A DNA stretch of 64,000 bases from Cinnamomum chago (lineage: Eukaryota > Streptophyta > Magnoliopsida > Laurales > Lauraceae), in assembly GCA_038049695.1 (NCBI GenBank), contig CP142454.1:87256501-87320500 (forward strand). The letters are read 5' to 3'. Positions within the stretch are counted from its first letter, which is position 1. Each line of letters starts with the position of its first letter. Of this stretch, positions 1 through 11,299 are shown in pieces. The notes below the pieces were generated by a model. That model was given only the letters and a program-made list of their open reading frames with translations, was not told where the DNA came from and ran no database searches. The translations under genes were made by a program, and so were the position numbers.

Positions 1-332
1 TGGCATAATAGATGTTTGAAATGTTACCGGGTGAGCCTTCAACAATCCAATACTGATTAGGGGTAGAAATCCAGAAGAATAGTTTCCAACATTGTTTGCT
101 TTTCTGATTTCTGTTTCACCTGAGCAGAAGTTTAGTGATGCACACATTCTAAAGAAGAAAAAAAAAAGGTGACGATCAGTACAAGGATCCATTAACTGCT
201 AGTACTGAGAAGTTTATACTTACCCATCCCCCAAGCACAACCAGCTCCTCTGTTTCCAATATAGAGTAGTTTTTTTTTTTTTTTTTCCACTAATGGTGTT
301 GTTTAAATCTGTTTCTGGTTGATGGTTTGTAG
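1..332 (+). other. Intron of the trehalose-phosphate synthase gene (3' part)
   Basis: No coding frame is visible. The stretch carries a poly-T run around 270-287 and ends in a T-rich tract followed by AG at 331-332, a normal acceptor just before the conserved TPS exon. The upstream donor and earlier exons lie outside the window. Confidence 0.7.
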
Positions 333-659
333 GGCGTCAGCAAAGGTTTGGTTGCAGAGAAGATATTATCGTCAATGACTGAGAATGGAATACAAGCCGA
401 CTTTGTATTGTGCATTGGTGATGATAGATCCGACGAGGACATGTTTGAAGGTATGAGTGCAATAGCAAGGAACACCCTTTCCAATTCAGCGGTGTTCGCT
501 TGCACAGTTGGGCAGAAGCCAAGTAAAGCAAAGTATTATCTAGATGATACGGCTGACGTTGTAATGATGCTCCAAGCTCTTGCTGAAGCCACTGACCAAT
601 CTCCTTCACCTTCTTTTCAATCGCCTGTGTATCAATTTGAAAAATTGAACTTGAGATAA
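333..659 (+). CDS. TPS: Class II trehalose-6-phosphate synthase/phosphatase-like protein, last coding exon (partial)
   Basis: This exon encodes the C-terminal part of the trehalose-phosphatase (HAD-type) domain found in plant class II TPS proteins (TPS5-TPS11 group). The key motif GDDRSDEDMFE lies at about codons 29-39 of the exon and matches the HAD acidic motif that binds magnesium. It is followed by FACTVGQKPSKAKYYLDD, a strongly conserved class II block, and a short variable tail ending in TAA at 657-659. The exon starts after the AG at 331-332 and is in frame from its first base (GVSKG). Class II proteins usually lack clear catalytic activity and act in sugar signalling with SnRK1; that is family knowledge. 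The TPS domain and earlier exons are left of the window. The subgroup is not resolved. Confidence 0.93.
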   Translation, partial: GVSKGLVAEKILSSMTENGIQADFVLCIGDDRSDEDMFEGMSAIARNTLSNSAVFACTVGQKPSKAKYYLDDTADVVMMLQALAEATDQSPSPSFQSPVYQFEKLNLR

Positions 660-954
660 TTTACTGGATTTCCTTGCCCAACCCTTACCAGTTCCCACAT
701 TGAGCAAACTCGGAAGGAAAAAAACATCAGAGAGAGAGAGAGAGAGTGACTACAATGACTTTGTTGCAGTAGATGTCTTTGTTCCAGTAGACTTGGGCTT
801 CTATTCAACGGAGAATCCTTTTCATTCGTTTCACAGACAGGTAAGGGGATGAGAAGTAAACTTGATTGACTCAAAGATGGGCATGTGGTATGTGGAGAAC
901 TTGCAAATCATTCCAAATCTTTTTTTCCTGCAGCACTGTAAGTCTGTATCTGCT
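660..954 (+). other. 3' UTR and flank of the TPS gene
   Basis: Non-coding sequence directly after the TPS stop codon. It contains a short AG microsatellite at about 728-747. No clear polyadenylation signal could be fixed by eye. Confidence 0.4.
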
Positions 955-2350
955 TTCTTGGATTACACTGGCAGCTTATGTGGTAGGCAGAGATCTGAAC
1001 AAAATGATCGCTGTAACAAACTGAACAAACTTTTTCATGGTCGCTTGGTAACTTGTGTAGGGTGATGCATGAATCCAGCAGAGACAAAAACAGCGCTTAT
1101 TTGATATCCAATTTGAACATTGAGCATAATACAGTTGATATTTTTTTTCTCTTTTCCGGTTTGGATTGAGATTTCTATTTTTACATCTGATCAATTCGAT
1201 TGCTCATTTTGCAGAGCCACTACAAATGTTAAATGTGCATGATCAGAATAGGATCAACCTTGTTTAGCTTTTCAGTGTAGGTTGTTAGAAACCCAGAATA
1301 ATATATAGCTTCAATCTAATGGTCACAAGACATTTGAAAGTATTAATGGTTCATATGATGCCTGTGAATCTGCATGAAAACATTTGTTAACTTTTGGTTA
1401 ATACTTATGGAGTTTTGATGAAGTCTTAAAAGTTTTATCATTCTTGGATTGCACCAGCTCATATGGGCAGCAGAGATCTGGACAGAACAGTTTAGGATAC
1501 CAATTGTGACGAACTGCTAACCCTACCCTGACTGCCATTTGACTCAACTAACCTCTCTGTGATATAAGTACGACTAAGGAGCGTCGGTTCTTACCTGGCT
1601 GCCCGGGGTTTGAACTCCAGGTATGTCACCTCTTATTGCTTGTGTAGGCTTCTTTTCCACTTGTGCGGACTTTCTTCCCGCTTGTGTGGGCTTCTTTCCC
1701 ACTTTAGTGGACTGCAGGACGGTCATCAATAAGGAAAACCTGACCTATATTTAAATGGGTTGGATTAGGGTCAACCCACACCGCTTGAATTAACATACGT
1801 TGCCTATTCAAATAATGGTTTGGATTAAAGTCAATTCTTAGCCCAACCCATGCATTCACAAATCCATTTAAATGATTTAGTAGCCAAGATTCACATGTTG
1901 GATATGAGTTGAGACTTCAACATATGGATATCCTTTTGTTAACCTGACCCATTTATGTCAGTGACTTCTCTAGGAAATGCACATGAGATAATCCAGCAGC
2001 CAAAAAAGGAAAAAGCAGTACTCGTTAAATATCCAATTTGAACTTTGACCATAATAAGGATGGTGTTTTTTTTTTCCCCTCAAATGAGGAGATCAATTGG
2101 ATTGTAGCATCCACATCTCATTTTGCATAACCACAGCAATGTTAAATTACAAGATCAGAAATAGGTCGACCCTGTTTAGCTTCTCTGCTGCAAGTTAGAA
2201 GCCCAGAAAAATGAAGCTCCAGTATAGAAATCACAGAACAATGGAAAGTCATTAATGTTACATATGATGCCTCTCAAAGAAGACCACTAATTATATATTT
2301 ATTTTCTTCATATATGCTCCTAGAGTTTTTAATGAAGTATGGAAATTGGT
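955..2350. repeat. Diverged tandem duplication, second copy interrupted by an insertion
   Basis: Copy A runs about 955-1440. Copy B begins at about 1441 with the same landmarks (TTCTTGGATT, GCAGAGATCTG) and resumes at about 1965-2350 (ATCCAGCAG, ATATCCAATTTGAAC, GATGCCT). The roughly 450 bases between the two parts of copy B (about 1510-1960) have no counterpart in copy A and hold a SINE-like segment and a GGGTT-rich stretch. The copies are clearly related but diverged, with several indels. No coding content is seen. Confidence 0.6.
1555..1735 (+). mobile_element. tRNA-derived SINE-like remnant
   Basis: A box-B-like sequence (GGGTTTGAACTCC, about 1606-1618) sits some 30 bases after a weak box-A-like sequence (around 1574-1586). 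A pyrimidine-rich, internally repetitive tail (CTTGTGTGGGCTTCTTTCCC-type units) follows. This layout fits an RNA polymerase III SINE inserted into copy B of the surrounding duplication. The borders are uncertain. Confidence 0.4.
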
Positions 2351-3801
2351 GTTGCCTCATCAATTTGCAAGTTAAAATTCCTTTCAATCTCTGTAGCGCC
2401 ATCGATCTTTCTCAGTGGGACTCCTGCACATTCAATACACAGCTTATCAATATGTATATTAGAAGTAGTACTGCACAACATGAAACTTTAGTTTCACTTG
2501 CGGACATTTCATAGTGTGTCAAAGAGGCATGGGGACTGGGGACCCCTGAATTGGCACTGTGCTGACCATGAGAAAGTGTCCCATAATGTCCAAAGGAGAA
2601 ATTTCCCTAGTTCACCAATTTTGCACTAACACAGGGATGTCTAGTAAAGTGTTCAGTCAGACCATTTGGGGAGCAAAACTGCTCATGAGATAAAAACCCT
2701 ATGTAGATTGGTGTGCCAACTGTCCCACCAGAAAGACCTATAACTGATCATTTGGAGCCACTAATAGGATAGCTATGATCAGTCACAGAAAGGTACTCAT
2801 GTCTTTTTTGGGGGAAAAGGAGGGGATCTCCATTGGCTACTATACTACATCAAACAATGATGGCTACTTAATCCATATTAAGAGACGGTTGACAGGTATC
2901 TTATCCTTATCCTTTTTTAGTCAACTCATTGAGAGGTTGATAGAGAAAAAAAAGAATCCATATATGATTTTTAATGATTTGGAAATGCACTACAACAGGG
3001 TGACAGGTAGTTACTTTAGCAAACATTGAAGAAAAATCATTTGTGGTAATATTAAATTATAGAATGCATATATGAAGGAATACTAGGGAATGTAAAGAGA
3101 CATCTAAGTTTCAAATGGTTGGGGGTTTGCATCAAGGGTCCTTTCTAAGCTCATCTGTATTTGCCTTGGTCATGAACAACCTAATAGTGTACAATTTTTG
3201 CGCATAACGTCGTATACACTGATCAAAAAAGAAGTGAACAAATGATGAGCTAAAAATTGAGCAGAGCACGTGTTGGTAAAAATTGAAAATAACTTTGTCT
3301 CACATCATGATAGATCTAAAAAAGTAATCATAGAACAAAATAGAGATTTTTTAGTGGACATTGCAAATAGGATCGACAGGGTGGGCAGAATGGAGAAAAG
3401 GGAATGTTCAAGGCCATTGTATAGTGCCACTTTAAGCAAAAGGGTATCTTTTAAAACAAAAGTTAAGCCTGCCTTGTATGAAGCTGAATGTAGGATAAAA
3501 GAATAAAGGAGGAGCAATAAGTACATTTGGCTAAGACATGCATGCAATGATGTGTGCGTGCGCATGTGTACGTTTCCATGCGCATGGATAGAATTAAGAA
3601 TAAGTGCAGCAATAAACCTTATAGTAAGGTCTAATAGAGGAGAAAATCATACGACCAAAAACAGCCTCATATAATGCATTGAAGGGTTACGAGTTCAAGA
3701 AACCAAGAAGATGGAGGACCAACAAAAACCTTGAATGTACTGAGTAAAGACATGAAAGACTCTGGAGTTACAGCAAACACAACAAGAGGAAAAGTACAAC
3801 A
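2351..3801. other. Intergenic stretch without recognisable genes
   Basis: The only open frames are short, with no family motif or convincing codon pattern. The stretch at 3270-3506 looks like a short open frame with no recognised similarity. There are no RNA genes or clear repeats apart from low-complexity tracts. Confidence 0.4.
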
Positions 3802-4083
3802 TTGATTAAAGAGGATTTTACCAATAAAATCCCGAAATACAGCCATTTATACTGAAGGGTCCTGTCCAAATGTATAGCACTAATGAGGTCTTCCTGCCAC
3901 ATTTTTATTTTTTTTATTTTTTATTCCTACCGACGATAGCGTGACTCAAAGAAATATTGAGTGACTCTATCGTCTCTTTGCGAGTTACCAACCCAAATGT
4001 ACGCGAACCTCTCCTCCTTTGCAACCATGGAAGTTGGTGACGATGGCTCGCTGGGAGGCTTGAAGGAGCCATACTAGATTAGG

Positions 4084-4314
4084 TTGAGAGAGATGATTCC
4101 ACTGAGAAGTGGACTGTTGGGTGATGAAGAGGAAGTCCTGATGGACGGTTCTGGAGGGGCATCAACCACTATCAAAGACGGAATTGAGGGTTGGATTAAC
4201 GACACAGGTCTCGTGGCCACCGATGGAGAAGCCTACGATGACATATCCTCGAGCGTCGATGCAACTGATCCAACTATCAATGATAGAAAGTGTACCCCAC
4301 ATGTACAGGATTAG
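4084..4314 (+). pseudogene. Open frame inside the MULE, possible captured gene fragment
   Basis: An open frame of 76 codons rich in Asp, Glu, Gly and Thr (for example LLGDEEEVLMDGSGG). The acidic, non-repetitive composition looks protein-derived, but I do not recognise the family. It lies within the MULE, on the opposite strand from the second gene-like segment, so the element may have collected two fragments. It could also be chance. Confidence 0.3.
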
Positions 4315-4372
4315 ATTTTGCTACAATGTTAATCAATCTACCATTCATTCATCATTCCTAAATACCATCAAT

Positions 4373-4800
4373 TTAACCATCTATCAAATTCGAAACAAAA
4401 AGTTCCTCATTCAGAAACTGATACAACTGATACTTGATCTCTGCTCTCGCCTTCATGTACTCCTCTTCTTCCTCGATAGCATGGTGGATTGCAGAGAGCA
4501 ATCCCGACCATTTGATGGCGGATAGACAGTGGAGATCGCCCGTTGAGATTTTAGGATTTGGGTTGTGAAGAAGAAGAGGAGGTGGTGGGTTTTGTTGCTG
4601 CTGTTGTTGTTGTTGGGGTTTGGATTTGTGAGGGAAGAGGAGAGGGGAATTGAGAGGAGAGAGAGAGGTCGACATGTGAAGAGAAATCTCCATTTTGTCA
4701 AAGCTCGTGTTGTTGGAGCAACTGCAAGAGGAAGCAAAGAAGAAACGAAGAAGAGGGAAGAGCTTTGAGAGAAGGCATGGGTTGGTCTCTGCAAAGGCAT
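4373..4800 (-). pseudogene. Captured 5' gene fragment in the MULE, transit-peptide-like with polyQ
   Basis: On the minus strand, one frame (4693 down to 4373) starts with a Ser/Leu/Pro-rich N-terminus, then eight glutamines, a proline run and a more ordered segment (CLSAIKWSGLLSAIHHAIEE, then KARAEIKYQLYQ). The start resembles a plastid transit peptide followed by the beginning of a mature domain. A second frame is open over 4800-4453 but is a shifted reading of the same repeats. There is no continuation into further exons inside the element, as expected for a 5' fragment captured by a Pack-MULE. The parent gene is not recognised. Confidence 0.4.
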
Positions 4801-5127
4801 GGGAGGAGGAGCTTCAGAAACCCCATTGTTTGGTTCAGTGAAATTGAATAGATAGAAAGATTAGGTTTCTGTGGGCTTTTGCAATGTGGATGAGGAGCTA
4901 GAGAGGTGTAGTGGTGAGAAGTGAAGCTGTAGAGATGGGTTTTGCAGTGGCGCTGGGGACAACGACGACGCTAGCGTCACTTACCCCAGATTAAATAAAA
5001 AAAAAAAAACCAAATTAGTACTGACGGACCCCATCAGTGCTGCATATTTTGCCGGGACTCTTCAGGATAAATGGCTGTATTTTGAGACTTTTCCAGTAAA
5101 ATCCTCTTGATTAAAATGTCAATAGTT

Positions 5128-5446
5128 GTCATACTGAAATTATTCTTGGAGGAGTCCCTGCAAGCATTGCTTGGTGGTAGGGGCATCCACTCCCACAAGA
5201 AGTGCCAGAGTTCAAACCCTGCTCAACCTGTCAGAATTGAGACTCCGGTGTGGAGGCCTACCCAAAAGGAAAAAGGAGAATTCCTGGAGGCATGGGGGAT
5301 CAACGAATGCAGACCCTAGGATTAGAGCTCGCATGGAAAAAGTGCCCAAGCACAATAATGGGCTCTGCAGAGACTTTTTCACACGAGGACGCACCTCGAA
5401 GGGATAGAAACCAACAAATATTATTCCAATAATAGAAAAAAAAAAG
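5128..5446 (+). mobile_element. tRNA-derived SINE with A-tail
   Basis: Box-A-like sequence (TGGTAGGGGCATCC, about 5174-5187) and box-B-like sequence (AGTTCAAACCC, about 5209-5219) have tRNA-like spacing. A non-tRNA body follows and ends in an A-rich tail at about 5437-5446. The short open frames in several phases here have no protein similarity. The 5' border is approximate; the SINE lies just right of the MULE target duplication. Confidence 0.55.
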
Positions 5447-6829
5447 TTTGAGATCTAAATCTCTACAATACATATCAATAGGAAAAAGAAACCTTAGGAA
5501 TTAAGATTCCTACTCAAACTAGGAAACTAAATAAATTGGAAACGTGTCCTAATTACAACTAATTAAATGGGATTAGAGACTACTAACAATTAACTAAAGA
5601 AATAAAATTAGAAATTCTCTAAACTTTCATGGGTGGTCCCACACGTGGCCTCATCCATTCTGCACCATCAAAGGTAGATACTGCTAGATGTTTGGAGCAG
5701 CTCAATGGTTACTCGTAACAATCCGCATGAATGTTTAGATGGTTGGGATCATTTGACCAGAAAGATTCTTAATTGGCATGAGCAATGCAAGTGAATTGTC
5801 AATATGTTCTTAGATATCAAAAGGTTGTCTGTTTGATTCATTAAAGCTGCCAATAACTGCAGTGTTCCCAATACAAAACTATCACATATATAATCTGTTT
5901 ATGCACGAACAATTACAGTTTTAAAATGTTGTGATAATTTCCCACTAAATAGGCAGCAATTCCTGATCCATGTGAAAATAATTGTCTACACATGCAAAAA
6001 ATGGGGTTTATAAGAAAGTTAAATAATTGCAATAAGTACTTCAGAATTGGTTTATACTTGACAAAGAAAAAAAAAATTTGAATGGTGAAAGTTAAATAAT
6101 TGCAATAAGTACTTCAGAATTGGTTTATACTTGACAAAGAAAAAAAAATTTGAATGGTTACTTGACAATGACATTATCCTAAAGCTTTTCTGCTGAAGCC
6201 TAACATGGCAATTAAAACCAAATTCTCTTCCAATTGTTCTATCTGCACTAAGTTCCATGATCAACAGGTTCATATAATTCATGAGGACAACTTGGAGACA
6301 TATTTTTATAAAACTTTCCATAAGATTTACTTTTGTCTACACCTTTCTCAAAGTCATTCCTAAACAACTACATTTACTTCCAGAAAACAGTTTATTCACC
6401 TTTAATCATGGTCTTAACTTGGCACCTACCATGATTTCAACAAGCGGAAATTTACTTGAGAATAAAGTAGTTTTGGAATATTTTTCAATATATTATTAGA
6501 AAAACTGGCAATCAGCGGCTAATCAGGATACTACAATGATTTTGGTTTTTTAGATGTGGAAGATCTCACTAGTAAGAGATTCTGAAAAATGATGCAGCTA
6601 GCGTGTTAAATGACCTTCTGCCTTTCATGGCAGATTGGGAACTGTATCGTCCACAAGGACTACTTTCCATCATGTATGGGCTGTTTAAATTGCTTGTGGC
6701 TTCCTGCTATCTTTGGAAAAAGAAAAGTCCTCTCCCAGTTATTTCACTCTATGAATAACCAAAAGTACCAAAATTCAGAAATGAACTCAGAGATCACTCC
6801 AAAACAGCAAGCAAGGCAAATGTGGCTTC
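5447..6829. other. Intergenic stretch with one 73-bp tandem duplication
   Basis: No gene is recognised. A nearly identical direct duplication lies at 6015-6087 and 6088-6158 (each with TAATTGCAATAAGTACTTC and an A-rich tract). The part next to 6829 is probably the 3' UTR of the RSZ gene on the minus strand. Confidence 0.5.
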
Positions 6830-7906
6830 TTACTTGTTGTCACGTCGACGGGATCTGCTATAATCACGTAGACTAAGAGGGGAGTCGTATCTGTTGAATA
6901 GACAAAGTAATAAGACCACTGAAAGTTCTAAAATAAACCAAAAGGCATGCTAAAAAGAAAAAGGTTGATTTTTTCTCTAGAAAACAGATGGTTAGCTTAG
7001 ACATACTACTGGCCACACTAGATGTACTGGTAGGCAATGGATTAAGCATCCCCCAACTATCAGCCTCATCAGCCATCAATCTGATTTATGGTAATCAAGT
7101 TAAAAGTTGAAAAGATTTAATCGATTCATAGCTGGGAATATCCAACGAAGCTGAATTTTGGCACACCCAAAGCCAAAGCCCACCTATGCATTTGGTAAGG
7201 CCAGCAGACGCTGCTAAAATGGCACGTCTCAGCTGACTGGTCTGCAAATGCTGACTCGTGGTACACCCCAAAGGCAAAGCCCACCTATGCATGTGGTAAA
7301 GCCAGTAGACACTGCCAAAATGGCAAGTCTCAGCTGACTAGTCTGCAAGTACAAAAAACAGCCTTTGTTGGGTTTCTTTTTTTTTTTTTTACTTCCAAGG
7401 AGAAATATCATCAAATGCCCTGTCAAGAATGCAGTACCTGCGGCTGCTTGATCTGTAATGGGGACTTGGGCTGCGTCTATACGAGTTTCTTGTACCCTTG
7501 GATCGACATTCCCTAGCAAAATGTCCAGGTGCACCACAGTCATAGCATCTGATATCACTGCTGTTCCTACCATGACTGCGACCACCCCCATAATTTCGAA
7601 ACATCTCTACACACCATCCATGTTTTCCTAACAAAATGAAATTGTAGCATTCCATGTTCAACATCAATGTACAGCTTGCTAGTTATCTGAATACAAATCG
7701 CCTTTCAGATGTTTTTTAATCAATGTACAAAGAACAGGCATACATCTTTCGTTGTGAAAGTCATGAAGCACAAACTCACTCACACATAGGAACAGTGAAT
7801 GTGTAAACATGTATGGTAGTAGCAATGACAAGAACAAGATAATTAAAAAATTCTTGCAAGTGCATATATAACCTATATAAAATCTATGATTATTCTACAC
7901 CCCCAT

Positions 7907-7954
<48 letters not shown>

Positions 7955-10708
7955 ACACACTGTACTACCTAGCACTCACCCCAATTAGACACTAATTCAA
8001 CTATATTACGGTCAGATTCAAACAACCATTCTTCAAATCTTAATTTTGAGGCATCAAAAACCATATCAATAATGATATTATTTCTCTAATTTTATGGGGG
8101 CATGCCTAATCCATGTGGTAATGGAAGAGAGATTTTCTATAAAGATTGTAATAGAATTGAGAATTACATTAATTAAAGAGTGTATAATAAAGATTACAAA
8201 TAGAAAATATTTTATTTTCTTCAGGTGACAGAGTATAACCTTTGGTCACTGTACGAAGATCAAAAGGTAAGGAATTCAAAAGTTGAAATATATTAGTCCA
8301 TCCAAGGGCAAAATTATCAAAAGCAGACTAAATTAATCAAAATAGCAATGCCATTTAGAAACCATGAGACAGAAGTAATTAAAGCATGATCCATGATCAC
8401 CAAGAAATTATAATCACCATGAAATTATATCACCATCTATGAAGGAGAAATCAATCAATCCCACCATCTAATGAGGAAATTGCATCATCAGCATCCCGAC
8501 GATCATCAAACTCAACAAATGCATAGCCTGGAGGATTTCGTGCAATCCATACACTGGGAGAAAAGGTAAAGTGTGTTAAGAAACCAATATATTAATACCT
8601 AATTTGTTGGTTAAATGCTAAAAGAATTCAGGAGGACATGAGGCCTAGAGATAATAAGCAACAGAAGACTAGTTCCTAAATCTAAATACAGTTAAATTAA
8701 ATTACTACAAGGTAGAACTCAGGTGGATGAGAAACATACAAGACAGCAGAAACTAAAGACACCATTTTCAGAACAAGGTAATTCGCCAAATAGATCTGCA
8801 ATTAAAAGAAAAAGGAAAGAAGAGTAAATTATTCCCCTTTGTGTTTTTCCCACTTCAGTCATTCTGAAAGAAACACTGTCCCAAAGGCTAAACTGAGGAG
8901 CAAATACAAGAATCATGTTCGAAATAGTTGTTCAGGTCTCATTTGAAGTTGTCCTTGAATTAAAGGAGAAATGATGCAGGGTGGGCAGCTATTAACTGTG
9001 TCGATCTGCTGAAGCAGGGGTAGAATAATGACAAAACCATTCATCAGGACAATGCTGTCTGTTGATCTTATGAGAGTGAATTTTTACCAAAAAAAAAAAC
9101 TGTACAGAGATTATCTTCAATTATAAGTAATAATCCAAAACTTGCATTTTTGTTGTGATGGATGAGTTGTTAGTTACCATAGGTTTGCATCACGGATCAA
9201 CCCTAAGCTCTTATCTCTATACATTGATTATGGATGAGCATATTCAAGAGGAGATATCATGGTACATGTTCTTTGCAAATGATATAGTGTTGGCCAATGA
9301 ATTAAGAGATGTTGTGAATGCAGAACTGGATAGATGGCAAAAGGCTTTAGAATCCAAGGGCTTTAAAATAAGTCATACAAAGATAGAATATATGGATTGC
9401 AACTTCAGTAGGCATATATAAAGAGTTGAAACTACCGTGAGAATTGAATTTCAAGAGATACCACAAAGAGATTCATTCCAATACCTTGGCTCGATAATTA
9501 GTATGAACTGAGAGATTGAGAAAGATGTCGACAATAGGATAAAAGTGAAGTGGTTGGAGTGGAAACTTGCTTTTGGAGTGTTTTGTGATCAGCATATGCC
9601 AGCAAGATTGAAGGAAAATTTTTACAAGACGGCGATTAAGCCATCTATTGCATATGGAGCAGAATATTGGCCAATCAACTATTAAAAAGAAAGACATGCA
9701 CAACATAATAGCACATAACGTCTAAGTCCAAGTCGACTCGGACTTGGACAAGTTTTAAAACACTGCTTAGTGCTTGCCTTTTGGTACTGCTCCCCCACAA
9801 AAATACTGAAGAACCCATCTTCCTCTTTGTCATTTCCATTGTAGAGAACTGAGACACAAGAAGGTATTTTTCAGATTTTTTTTCAGTTTTTCTCCCTCTC
9901 TTTTGGAAACTATCCACCTCTCAAACTACAAGTGTTGTTGTGGGGAAACCCCACATGCCCCTTTTCTGAGGAAAACAAAAATCATTTCAGATTACTCCAC
10001 TAGCATATCCTCTAATCTACAAGCATGTTCATCTCCGAGAAGTTAAAAATAACTATATGGTATTAGGACTTGAGAGAACAATCAATGCAATTAAGGAGAC
10101 AAATAAAAGGGAGGCTTCCATTAAATAATAATCATGGATTGGTCAATCATACTCATATTAAGCAAAACTTCATGCATCTAACTGAATGCTGTTTAAGATA
10201 TTCAAATCATTTGATGTCTTACATTGGGTAACACAACGGAACTAATGTCAAGCTAACAAAGCAAACCCAACATTTTCCTTTCAATTGTATCCTGCACTAA
10301 ATTTCTTCACTTTTTTTTATCTATATAAAAATTCCTCTTACCTTTTCAGAATCAAATCTCCTAGAGCCCTAGCTATATAACATGAAAGTAAATAATAGAA
10401 AATGTTGATTGATTTCCCTCCTTTTGTAGAAAGGCGTATTGCCAATTAATCATTTACCAGCCAAATTACAACACAGAGAGATTATTACTACAAGTTTTTT
10501 TTTTTTTTTTTTTTTTTATAAATTTCTGAATCGCTTCAGAATTCTTCAAAATAAAAATGCACAACATAAATCAGGAAAGAAGAAAAAAAAAATCTAAGTG
10601 GGAGGACCACTCTGGGAACCGAGCAAACCTTCTGACCACCCCAAAGGCGGGAAATTCATCTGCCAGTTCCCTTTCTGTAATTTGAGAATCCAGGTTCCCA
10701 ACATACAC
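6830..10708 (-). CDS. RSZ: RSZ-type serine/arginine-rich splicing factor (RRM plus one CCHC zinc knuckle); 5' coding exon unresolved
   Basis: Four spliced exons read in one frame: 10708-10629, 8553-8465, 7627-7438 and 6890-6830 (stop TAA). All three introns are GT-AG and the phases agree. The first two exons encode an RRM ([19 protein letters not shown], then the RNP1-like block [11 protein letters not shown]). The third carries the zinc knuckle [14 protein letters not shown] and the start of an RS tail; the last ends in SRSRRRDNK. This order is that of plant RSZ21/RSZ22, nuclear SR proteins that bind pre-mRNA and U1-70K and act in spliceosome assembly. About 139 codons are visible, shorter than the usual 180-200, mainly because the RS region is short. 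The initiating exon is not placed: in-frame sequence before 10708 has no nearby ATG, so a start exon must lie upstream. Confidence 0.9.
7155..7350. repeat. 101-bp tandem duplication in the last RSZ intron
   Basis: Two direct copies (about 7155-7249 and 7256-7350) share CCCACCTATGCAT, GCCAGNAGAC and GTCTCAGCTGACT, offset by 101 bases. They lie inside the intron between the zinc-knuckle exon and the terminal exon. Both are open in one minus-strand frame, but no splice sites or family similarity support an exon. Confidence 0.65.
7909..7960. repeat. Poly-C tract plus AC microsatellite
   Basis: About 32 consecutive C residues are followed by roughly ten AC dinucleotides, within RSZ intron 3. Long C homopolymers are rare in plant DNA and are error-prone in sequencing, so the exact length is doubtful. 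Confidence 0.8.
9125..9690 (+). pseudogene. RTE-type LINE reverse transcriptase fragment in an RSZ intron
   Basis: The open frame 9155-9421 and its continuation to about 9680 match the C-terminal half of plant RTE-like reverse transcriptases. They contain a [19 protein letters not shown] block, then [10 protein letters not shown] where active elements have F-A-D-D, then QYLGSIIS and a final [13 protein letters not shown] block. One aspartate of the catalytic pair is Asn. In-frame stops occur at 9418-9420 and again near 9508. The fragment lies antisense to the host gene in the 2-kb intron between the first two RRM exons. It is a dead 5'-truncated copy. Confidence 0.8.
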
Positions 10709-11225
10709 CTTCCAAATCTCTGTCCAATCCAACAAAATGGATTCTACCAGTGAAAAAATTAAATACAAAAATAAGGGGCAACAAAAAATCACCAAGACAC
10801 CAAACAAAAACAACACTTGTTTAGCATGGATTCTACGAATTGGGTGCTTTAGAACAAAAAAATAAAAACTAAAAATGAACTAAACTACATCAGGAAGCAA
10901 AATGTCATTGTTTGTTACTTATTAGGTAATTGGGTGCTATCTGAGTAAAATGGGAAAAGGAAAAATGGGACCCAAATCAACACATTCTCAATATTCAAAT
11001 TCAACTAGAACTATCCACCCATCACTAGACCTTAAATTTTATGGTTGGGTTTTCCAAAAGACAGTCTCTGTAGGTCATATAAAACTCAAAAAAATAAAAA
11101 TAAAAAAAATATGAAAAGATGAAAAACTGCAACTTGGTTATTAGTAACAAGAAACAGTAAATCTGTAGATGAAAGTTCTGTTGATTGCAATTAGGTATAA
11201 AATTGAGAGAGAGAGGAAGAGAGAC

Positions 11226-11290
11226 CTGTTGATATGGGTCATGTTAGATGGAGAACTTTGCGTGTGGAGACAGGGCGAAAGAAGAAGTGA
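11226..11290 (-). promoter_or_regulatory. Candidate leader exon of the RSZ gene
   Basis: On the minus strand a CT-rich leader contains ATGACCCATATCAACAG followed by GTCTCT, a donor-like site at 11225-11224. This is where the gene's first exon would be expected. Joining this ATG to the RRM exon acceptor at 10709-10710 is out of frame by one base. It is therefore either an untranslated exon, or a small additional exon or another acceptor has been missed. Confidence 0.35.
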
Positions 11291-11299
11291 AATGTGGGG

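Larger units (their letters stand above)
3811..5106. mobile_element. Mutator-like element (Pack-MULE type) with 9-bp target duplication
   Basis: The ends are inverted repeats of about 95 bases. The left end (3811 on) and the reverse complement of the right end (up to 5106) share GAGGATTTTAC, AATACAGCCATTTAT and a long diverged continuation (AGCACTGATG-type). The perfect 9-base direct repeat TTGATTAAA flanks the element at 3802-3810 and 5107-5115, the hallmark of Mutator transposition. The 1296-bp interior has no transposase. It holds gene-like, GC-richer sequence on both strands (4084-4314 and 4373-4800) and a short hairpin at 3932-3974. A non-autonomous MULE carrying captured gene fragments is the best reading. 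The source genes are not identified. Confidence 0.85.

Noticed and set aside
6873-7079. 68-codon minus-strand open frame in the last RSZ intron as an extra exon
   Set aside because: No SR-type sequence, and it overlaps the true terminal exon in another frame; splicing 7438 to 6890 already gives a consistent protein.
7909-7942. Poly-C run as a functional element
   Set aside because: More likely a slippage-prone tract or a sequencing/assembly artefact than a functional site.
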